DNA of 64,000 nucleotides from Anaerotalea alkaliphila (lineage in GTDB: Bacteria > Bacillota > Clostridia > Lachnospirales > Vallitaleaceae): contig NZ_JAAEEH010000013.1 in assembly GCF_010179735.1 (NCBI RefSeq), positions 1 to 64,000 on the forward strand. The letters run 5' to 3'. A program made the position numbers and the translations under genes. Below are positions 58,769 through 64,000 of this stretch, in pieces. Below the pieces are notes generated by a model. It was given only the letters and a program-made list of their open reading frames with translations, had not been told where the DNA came from and did no database searches. Each line of letters starts with the position of its first letter. Position 1 is the first letter of the stretch.

Positions 58769-60148
58769 TCATTCGACAGTTTTCTTCAACGTGCCCACCA
58801 GGAACGCGGTAACCACGGTTCCCGCCGCAATGGCGATCAGGTATCCCGGGATGTTGCCGACGGCGAAGAATACGAAGATTCCTCCATGGGGCACAGTCAA
58901 AGTGGATCCGAATGCCATGCTCAGGGCGCCTGTCAGCGCGCTGCCCACCATGATGGAGGGGATGACGCGCAGGGGGTCGGCCGCCGCGAAGGGAATGGCG
59001 CCTTCTGTGATGAAGCTGGCTCCCAGCACCCAGGCAGCCTTACCGGCTTCCTTCTCGGCAAAGGAGAACTTCTTCTTGAAGAGGATGGTGGCCAGGGCCA
59101 GTCCAAGGGGAGGGGTCATGCCGGCTGCCATGACGGCTGCCATGACGGCCGATCCGGTTCCCACGGCCGCAGCCAGGGTTCCTGTTCCGAAAGCGTAGGC
59201 CGCCTTGTTGATGGGGCCGCCCATGTCGATGGCCATCATCAGGCCGATGATCAGGCCCAGGGCGATCGCGTTGGCTCCGGACATGCCGGTGAGGAAGTTG
59301 TTCATGGCCGCGTTCAGCGCCGCCACCGGTTTTCCGATCACATAGAACAGCAGGAGGCCGGTAGCCAGGGAGCCCAGAACGGGGATGATCAGTACGGGCA
59401 TGATGCCCTGCAGGTTCTTGGGAAGCTTGATGTACTTCTTGATCAGCTGGACGATGTAACCGGCAAGGAAACCTGCCACAAGACCGCCGAGGAAACCGGC
59501 GTTCAATTGGATGGCCACCGAGCCGCCGATCATACCGGGTGCAAGACCGGGACGGTCGGCGATGGAATAGGCGATGTAGCCGGCAAGGATGGGAACCATC
59601 AGGCCGAAAGCGCCGCCGCCCCCGCCGATGCCCATCAGATAGGCGGCCAGGGAACCTTCCTGTTCAAAGGCATTATAACCGAAAATGAAGCTGATTGCAA
59701 TGGCGATACCACCGGCCACGACGAAGGGGATCATGAAGGATACGCCGTTCATGAGATGCTTGTAGACGCCTTTGCGCTCCGCGGACTTCTGTTCCTTGAT
59801 GTCCGCCACCTGGTCCGCCAGGGTCTTTCCTCCACCCTGCCCGTAAGGCTCGGCTTTCAGCGCCTTGTCGATCATGGCGTCCGCGCCCTTCAGGGCTTCC
59901 GCCACCGGTGCGGAGACCAGCTTCTTGCCTGCGAAACGTTCCATGGGAACGGTGGTGTCGCAAGCCAGGACGACCGCGTCCGCTTCCTTGATCTCCTGAT
60001 CCGTGAGTTCGTTTTCAACGCCTACGGAGCCTCTTGTTTCCACCTTGATGGTGTAGCCTTTTTTCTTTGCCGCTTCCTCCAGCGCCTCGGCCGCCATATA
60101 GGTGTGGGCGATTCCGGTGGGGCATGCTGTTACCGCTACGATCTTCAT
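58769..60148 (-). CDS. fruA: PTS fructose transporter subunit IIBC
   Basis: Imports fructose as fructose 1-phosphate. The 459 residues comprise EIIB-Fru (phospho-Cys9 in TACPTGIAHTYMAA) and a membrane EIIC domain of about nine or ten helices with MIPFVVAGGIAIA, AIDMGGPINKAAYAFG and GASFITEGAIPFAAADP. No EIIA domain is fused; it is a separate gene. AAGGAGG RBS. Confidence 0.95.
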   Translation of the reverse strand: MKIVAVTACPTGIAHTYMAAEALEEAAKKKGYTIKVETRGSVGVENELTDQEIKEADAVVLACDTTVPMERFAGKKLVSAPVAEALKGADAMIDKALKAEPYGQGGGKTLADQVADIKEQKSAERKGVYKHLMNGVSFMIPFVVAGGIAIAISFIFGYNAFEQEGSLAAYLMGIGGGGGAFGLMVPILAGYIAYSIADRPGLAPGMIGGSVAIQLNAGFLGGLVAGFLAGYIVQLIKKYIKLPKNLQGIMPVLIIPVLGSLATGLLLFYVIGKPVAALNAAMNNFLTGMSGANAIALGLIIGLMMAIDMGGPINKAAYAFGTGTLAAAVGTGSAVMAAVMAAGMTPPLGLALATILFKKKFSFAEKEAGKAAWVLGASFITEGAIPFAAADPLRVIPSIMVGSALTGALSMAFGSTLTVPHGGIFVFFAVGNIPGYLIAIAAGTVVTAFLVGTLKKTVE

Positions 60149-60201
60149 AAACTACCTCCTTGTTGTCATGTCGGCATTGCCAACCTTTTATTATATATCC
60201 T

Positions 60202-60267
60202 GGAACCGGGCGCTTCGCCCTGTTCCGGCTTGTTCTGAACGGGCTTGGACCTACCAGCCGAGCCCGT
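60202..60267. other. double hairpin in the fruK-fruA gap
   Basis: GGAAC-GGGCG-ctt-CGCCC-GTTCC (60202-60226) and ACGGGCT/AGCCCGT (60239-60245 with 60261-60267) lie in the 128-bp gap. A TATAAT-like sequence follows on the minus strand (60189-60195). Differential stability, attenuation or a second promoter for fruA are possible. Confidence 0.5.
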
Positions 60268-60276
60268 GTCATTCGA

Positions 60277-61209
60277 TTAGAGCCGTACGATGGCGATCCT
60301 TTCCAGCATCTTTTCTATTTCTTCCCTGGACAGGGTTTCCGTGCCTTCCTTCCCTACGGCCAAGGTACCGCAGGCGGCCCCGTAGGCCAGGGCTTTCTCC
60401 AGGTCCTCGTCGTATCGGATCATTCCGTAGACGAAACCCGCCAACATGGAGTCTCCGGCGCCCACGGTGCTTTTCACCTCCACCTTCACAGGCATGGCTT
60501 TCAGCACCCTGTCCCTGGCCACCAGCAGGCTTCCGTCGCCTCCCATGGACACCAGGACATAGGTGACCCCGTAGGTTTCCATCAGCTCCCTGCAGGCCTG
60601 GACCACTTCCTTGTCGCCAGGAAGCTCCTTGCCCAGGGCCGTCTCCAATTCATGGATGTTGGGCTTGATGATGTAGGGGCTTTCCTGCAATCCCAAAAGG
60701 AGCAGCTCCCCTTCCGCGTCCAGGACCACCTTGGAGGTCTTCCTGGCCTCTCCCGCAAGCACCTTGTAGATGTCCTTGGGAGCCCCGGGAGGGACGCTTC
60801 CGCTGAAGACCATGTAGTCGCTCTTCTTGGCATAGTCCGCCACCATCGCCTGGATGGCCGCCACCTTGTCCGCGGAGACCGCAAAGCCCGCTTCGTTCAC
60901 GTCCGTGGTGATCCCCTTGCCCAACTCCACAATCTTGGTGTTGGTCCTTGTGAGGGCGTCCACCGTGACGAATTCCGTGTCCAGCCGGGCCAACTCCAGC
61001 AGCTTCTTCACATGGGTGTCGTTCTTCTCCCCCATGAAGCCGATGGCCGCCACGTCCTCTCCCAGGCTCTGCAGGATCTTCGCCACGTTGATGCCTTTAC
61101 CCCCCATGTCCTCCCGCACGCTCTTCACACGGTTCACGCTTCCCACCTCGAAGGTGTCCAGCAGAACCGTCTTGTCGATGGCTGGATTCAAGGTAACTGT
61201 CGTAATCAT
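60277..61209 (-). CDS. fruK: 1-phosphofructokinase
   Basis: Turns fructose 1-phosphate into fructose 1,6-bisphosphate. The 310 residues are PfkB-family: TLNPAIDKTV, DMGGKGINVAKILQSLG and the catalytic VKSTVGAGDSMLAGF. It follows the DeoR regulator by 23 bp, the classical fruRK order. Confidence 0.95.
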   Translation of the reverse strand: MITTVTLNPAIDKTVLLDTFEVGSVNRVKSVREDMGGKGINVAKILQSLGEDVAAIGFMGEKNDTHVKKLLELARLDTEFVTVDALTRTNTKIVELGKGITTDVNEAGFAVSADKVAAIQAMVADYAKKSDYMVFSGSVPPGAPKDIYKVLAGEARKTSKVVLDAEGELLLLGLQESPYIIKPNIHELETALGKELPGDKEVVQACRELMETYGVTYVLVSMGGDGSLLVARDRVLKAMPVKVEVKSTVGAGDSMLAGFVYGMIRYDEDLEKALAYGAACGTLAVGKEGTETLSREEIEKMLERIAIVRL

Positions 61210-61232
61210 AAAGGCCTCCTTATGCCATCACT

Positions 61233-62003
61233 TCATGCTATGATGACTTGCACATCGTTTTGTATATACGCTTCCATTAGTTCCTGTTCCAGTTCCTTGT
61301 CGGTGATGATGCCGTCCACCATGGACACCGGAGCGATCTGGCAGATGGCCACCTTCGTGAACTTGCTGTGGTCCGCCAGGACGAACCGCTGGACCCCGAT
61401 GGAGAGGAGGGCCCTCTTGATGTCCGCCTCCTCCAGGTCGGGTGTGGTGAAGCCATTGTCCAGGGTGATGCCGTTCACGCCGATGAAGGATTTGTTCACC
61501 TGGAACCTGCGCACCATCTCCACCGCCTGGGTCCCTACGGTGGCCAGGGTGTTCAGCCGCAGCTTCCCCCCCACCACATAGAGGGTGACCCCTTCGTTGG
61601 TGGACACGGCATCCGCCACATTGGTGGAGTTGGTGACCACCGTCAGCCGGAGCCTGGACTTGCCGATGAGCTTGGCCAGCTCCAGGTTCGTGGTGCCCGC
61701 ATCCATGGCGATGCTGTCGTTGTCTTTCAGGAAATCATAGGCCTTCAGGGCGATGGCCCTTTTCTGCAAGGCGTTCATGTTTTCCTTCTGGTGGAAGGTC
61801 TCTTCGTATTCCAAAGGAACCGGGCCGACCAGCATCGCCCCGCCATGGGTCCGTTCCAGCTTCCCGTCGGCTTCCAGGCTCGCCAGGTCCCTGCGGATGG
61901 TCGCCTCGGATGCCTCCAGGGTGTCGCACAGGGTCTTGACCGTGATGCTCTTGTTGCGTTTCAATAGTTCCAAAATCCGGATTCTTCTTTCCCCCGGAAG
62001 CAT
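61233..62003 (-). CDS. fruR: DeoR-family regulator of the fructose operon
   Basis: 256 residues: winged helix (RIRILELLKRNKSITVKTL, EATIRRDLASLEADGKLERTHGG) and sensor domain (AMDAGTTNLELAKLIG, SFIGVNGITL). It probably represses the operon and responds to fructose 1-phosphate. It lies inside the operon, between EIIA and fruK. Confidence 0.92.
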   Translation of the reverse strand: MLPGERRIRILELLKRNKSITVKTLCDTLEASEATIRRDLASLEADGKLERTHGGAMLVGPVPLEYEETFHQKENMNALQKRAIALKAYDFLKDNDSIAMDAGTTNLELAKLIGKSRLRLTVVTNSTNVADAVSTNEGVTLYVVGGKLRLNTLATVGTQAVEMVRRFQVNKSFIGVNGITLDNGFTTPDLEEADIKRALLSIGVQRFVLADHSKFTKVAICQIAPVSMVDGIITDKELEQELMEAYIQNDVQVIIA

Positions 62004-62035
62004 GCCGATCCACTCCTTCCCCCTGCCGTTGTGCC

Positions 62036-62488
62036 TTACAGACCGATGTCGCTCTCCTTCAGGAGTTGGAGCAGGTCCTGGGGTGTCTTGACCGCCCGGA
62101 GGCCGTCACGAAAATCGCTCTTCATCAGCTTCCTGGACAGGGCTGCCAGGATCTTCAGATGGGTGGATCCCGCTTCCTTCTCAGGCACGCCGATCAGGAA
62201 CACCAGGTCCACAAGGCCGCCGTCCAGGGCCGCCCAGTCGATGGGCTCCACCGACGCGAACATCAGGAAGGGCTCGGTGACCGCGTCCGTCTTGCCGTGG
62301 GGGATGGCCACCCCGAATCCCACCGCCGTGCTGTATTCCGATTCCCTGTGCAGGACCGCTGTGGTGTAGCCTTGCACGTCGTTCACCTTGCCCTGCTGGG
62401 CGGCGATGGAGGCCATCTTCGTCAACACGTCTTCCTTGGAAGAGGCTTCAAGCCCCAAAACCACCAGATTCTCATTGATCAATGTCAT
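62036..62488 (-). CDS. PTS fructose EIIA component
   Basis: 150 residues of the EIIA-Fru/Mtl type, with the phospho-His64 in GVAIPHGKTDAV. It takes phosphate from HPr and gives it to EIIB. It is a separate gene, between enzyme I and fruR. A nitrogen-PTS role (PtsN) is excluded by context. Confidence 0.93.
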   Translation of the reverse strand: MTLINENLVVLGLEASSKEDVLTKMASIAAQQGKVNDVQGYTTAVLHRESEYSTAVGFGVAIPHGKTDAVTEPFLMFASVEPIDWAALDGGLVDLVFLIGVPEKEAGSTHLKILAALSRKLMKSDFRDGLRAVKTPQDLLQLLKESDIGL

Positions 62489-62500
62489 CTCTTCTCCTCC

Positions 62501-64000
62501 TTAACCCTTCAACACCTTGAGGGCTTCTTCCGCTGTGGATGTTTCCATGACCCTGGCTGCCAGGGCCTTCAGTTCTTCCATGCCACTGGCCAGGATCCTG
62601 TCCTTGACCTTGGGGATCATGGACGCGCTCATGGACAGCTCGTGCACGCCGATGCCCGTCAGGAGCAGGGCCATGTCCGGGTCTCCCGCCATCTCCCCGC
62701 AGACACCCGCCTCGATGCCGTTGGCGTTCGCCGCGTCCACGGTCATCTTGATCAGGCGCAGGATGCTGGGATGGAGGGGCTGGTACAGATGGGCGATGTC
62801 CGCGTTCATCCTGTCCACCGCAGACGTGTACTGGCACAGGTCGTTGGTCCCGATGCTGAAGAAATCCACTTCCTTGGCGAACAGGTCGGCTGCGATGGCG
62901 GCCGCGGGGATCTCGATCATGATGCCCACCTGGATCTTTTCGTTGAAGGGGATGCCTTCCGTCCGGAGGGCTTCCTTGGCCTTCGCAAGGACCGCCTTGG
63001 CCGCCCTAAGCTCCTCCAGGTTGCTCACCATGGGGAACATGACCTTCACCTTCCCATGGACGCTGGCCCGCAGGATGCCCTTGAGCTGGGCCAGGAACAG
63101 GTCCTCGTTGTTCAGGCAGAACCGGATGGCCCTGCATCCCAGGAAGGGGTTCATCTCCTTGGGGAAGGTATAATAAGGAAGCATCTTGTCTCCGCCGATG
63201 TCCAGGGTGCGGATGATCACCTCGTCCGGCAGGACTTCCACGATGTCCTTGTAGTAGTTGTACTGCTCCTCTTCCGTGGGGAAGTGGTCGCTGTCCATGT
63301 AGATCAGCTCGGTGCGCAGGAGTCCCACGCCGAAGCCGCCGTTGTCCTTCACCCAATGGGTCTCCTGGAGGGATCCCACATTTCCGAACAGCTTGACCGC
63401 ATGGCCGTCCCTGGTGGCCGCGGGGACCCCCTTCAGCTGGGCCAGCCTGGCTTTCTCTTCCTTCTGGACCTGGATCTTGGTCTCGAACTCCCTGCGCACG
63501 TCCTCGGCCGGATCCAGGAGAACCGTGCCGTGGGTGGCGTCCAGGATCACTTCCGTGTCCGCTTCCACCAGGTTGCAGGCGTCCTTGATCCCAACCACCG
63601 TCGGGATCCCCTTCGCCTTGGCCACGATGGCCGCATGGCTGGTGACGCTGCCCTCTTCCAACACGATGCCCACCACGAAATCGTTCAGCAGGACGGTCTC
63701 GGAAGGCTTCAGGTCCTGGGCGAACAGCACCACCGGCTTGTCGATGGATCCCAGGGAACTGGACTGGATCCCCAGCAGCACCTCCAGGAGCTTGTCCGAG
63801 ACGTCCTGGACGTCCTTGGCCCGGGCCCGGAGATAGTCGTCCTCGATCATCATGAAGGTGGCCACCACCTCGTCCCTGGCTTCCAGGACCGCATAGTCGG
63901 CGGTGTAGTTCTTCTTCGTCATCTTCTGCAGGATGGCGCCTGTGAGGGTCGGGTCTTGGATCATCATCAGGTGGGCGTCGAAAATCATGGCTTCCTCGTC
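62501..64000 (-). CDS. ptsI: PTS enzyme I (phosphoenolpyruvate-protein phosphotransferase), N terminus beyond the window
   Basis: At least 499 residues of about 570; the frame stays open to the right edge (DEEAMIFDAH is the normal interior sequence), so the start lies outside. Phospho-His in GSVTSHAAIVAKA, PEP-binding and catalytic regions GFGVGLLRTELIY, NPFLGCRAIRFC and GIMIEIPAAAI, and the acid Cys in EAGVCGEMAGD. It starts the sugar phosphorelay and here precedes EIIA by 12 bp. Confidence 0.95.
   Translation of the reverse strand, partial: DEEAMIFDAHLMMIQDPTLTGAILQKMTKKNYTADYAVLEARDEVVATFMMIEDDYLRARAKDVQDVSDKLLEVLLGIQSSSLGSIDKPVVLFAQDLKPSETVLLNDFVVGIVLEEGSVTSHAAIVAKAKGIPTVVGIKDACNLVEADTEVILDATHGTVLLDPAEDVRREFETKIQVQKEEKARLAQLKGVPAATRDGHAVKLFGNVGSLQETHWVKDNGGFGVGLLRTELIYMDSDHFPTEEEQYNYYKDIVEVLPDEVIIRTLDIGGDKMLPYYTFPKEMNPFLGCRAIRFCLNNEDLFLAQLKGILRASVHGKVKVMFPMVSNLEELRAAKAVLAKAKEALRTEGIPFNEKIQVGIMIEIPAAAIAADLFAKEVDFFSIGTNDLCQYTSAVDRMNADIAHLYQPLHPSILRLIKMTVDAANANGIEAGVCGEMAGDPDMALLLTGIGVHELSMSASMIPKVKDRILASGMEELKALAARVMETSTAEEALKVLKG

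Noticed and set aside
56349-59198. 949-residue plus-strand frame over four minus-strand genes
   Set aside because: It crosses the minisatellite, the methyltransferase, the flavoprotein, a terminator and part of the PTS genes, all well supported on the minus strand.

Overview
The window reads as a GC-rich member of the Clostridia (Firmicutes). The basis is the mcsA-mcsB-clpC stress operon with a CtsR-type operator, a one-gene-per-step purine operon with paired Bacillus-type PurR boxes, AGGAGG-type ribosome binding sites, sigma-A-type promoters (TTGACA-17-TATAAT), a monoderm Tad pilus locus without a secretin, and a sorting-signal surface protein. No rRNA, tRNA, CRISPR array, transposase or integrase was recognised. 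Apart from serS, a broken LacI-type regulator and luxS, every gene lies on the minus strand.

Layout: 0.2-1.5 kb serS. 1.8-4.9 kb remains of a fructan/sucrose locus: an intact GH32 hydrolase and one ABC permease, then two 5'-truncated genes meeting head to head. 5.1-6.4 kb a repeat-rich, sortase-type surface protein behind a long structured leader. 6.5-11.5 kb radA followed by a metallo-beta-lactamase-fold protein, a LytTR regulator, a GHKL kinase and a degenerate kinase-like membrane protein, with overlapping ends. 11.6-16.5 kb clpC, mcsB, mcsA and a small zinc-ribbon gene at the place usually held by ctsR. 16.6-17.9 kb a NERD protein and a zinc-ribbon membrane protein. 17.9-24.8 kb purKECFMND. 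24.8-25.8 kb lrgAB.

25.9-32.7 kb is a visibly AT-richer carbohydrate cassette (DeoR regulator, PfkB kinase, RbsC/RbsA/RbsB-like ABC transporter, TIM-barrel isomerase) bounded by two identical 48-bp direct repeats. One repeat is the terminator and last codons of the neighbouring response regulator, so the cassette looks inserted between that regulator and lrgAB. 32.7-41.8 kb is a Tad/Flp pilus operon (flp, tadE, tadG, cpaB with a LysM domain, tadZ, tadA, tadB, tadC) running into a DUF192 protein and a DegS/DegU-like two-component pair.

41.9-44 kb a long M29 aminopeptidase. 44.1-49.5 kb xpt with a BMP-type nucleoside ABC importer, a purine-salvage partner to the pur operon. 49.6-54.6 kb a lipoprotein, a coiled-coil zinc-ribbon protein, recO, a CmpB-type membrane protein, prephenate dehydratase and trpS. 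54.6-57.2 kb an SH3/NlpC-P60 wall hydrolase, luxS with a palindromic operator, an 11-bp minisatellite and a methyltransferase. 57.2-58.4 kb a GltD-like flavoprotein. 58.5-64 kb a fructose PTS operon that carries its own enzyme I, EIIA, HPr, EIIBC, 1-phosphofructokinase and DeoR regulator; it is cut by the right edge.

The most interesting points are the direct-repeat-flanked sugar cassette, the internal deletion joining a LacI gene to a permease gene, the lactonase-fold/LytTR/GHKL signalling operon with a degenerate second kinase-like protein, the CtsR box in front of an operon without ctsR, and several structured intergenic elements. All functions are read from sequence motifs; no database search was run.
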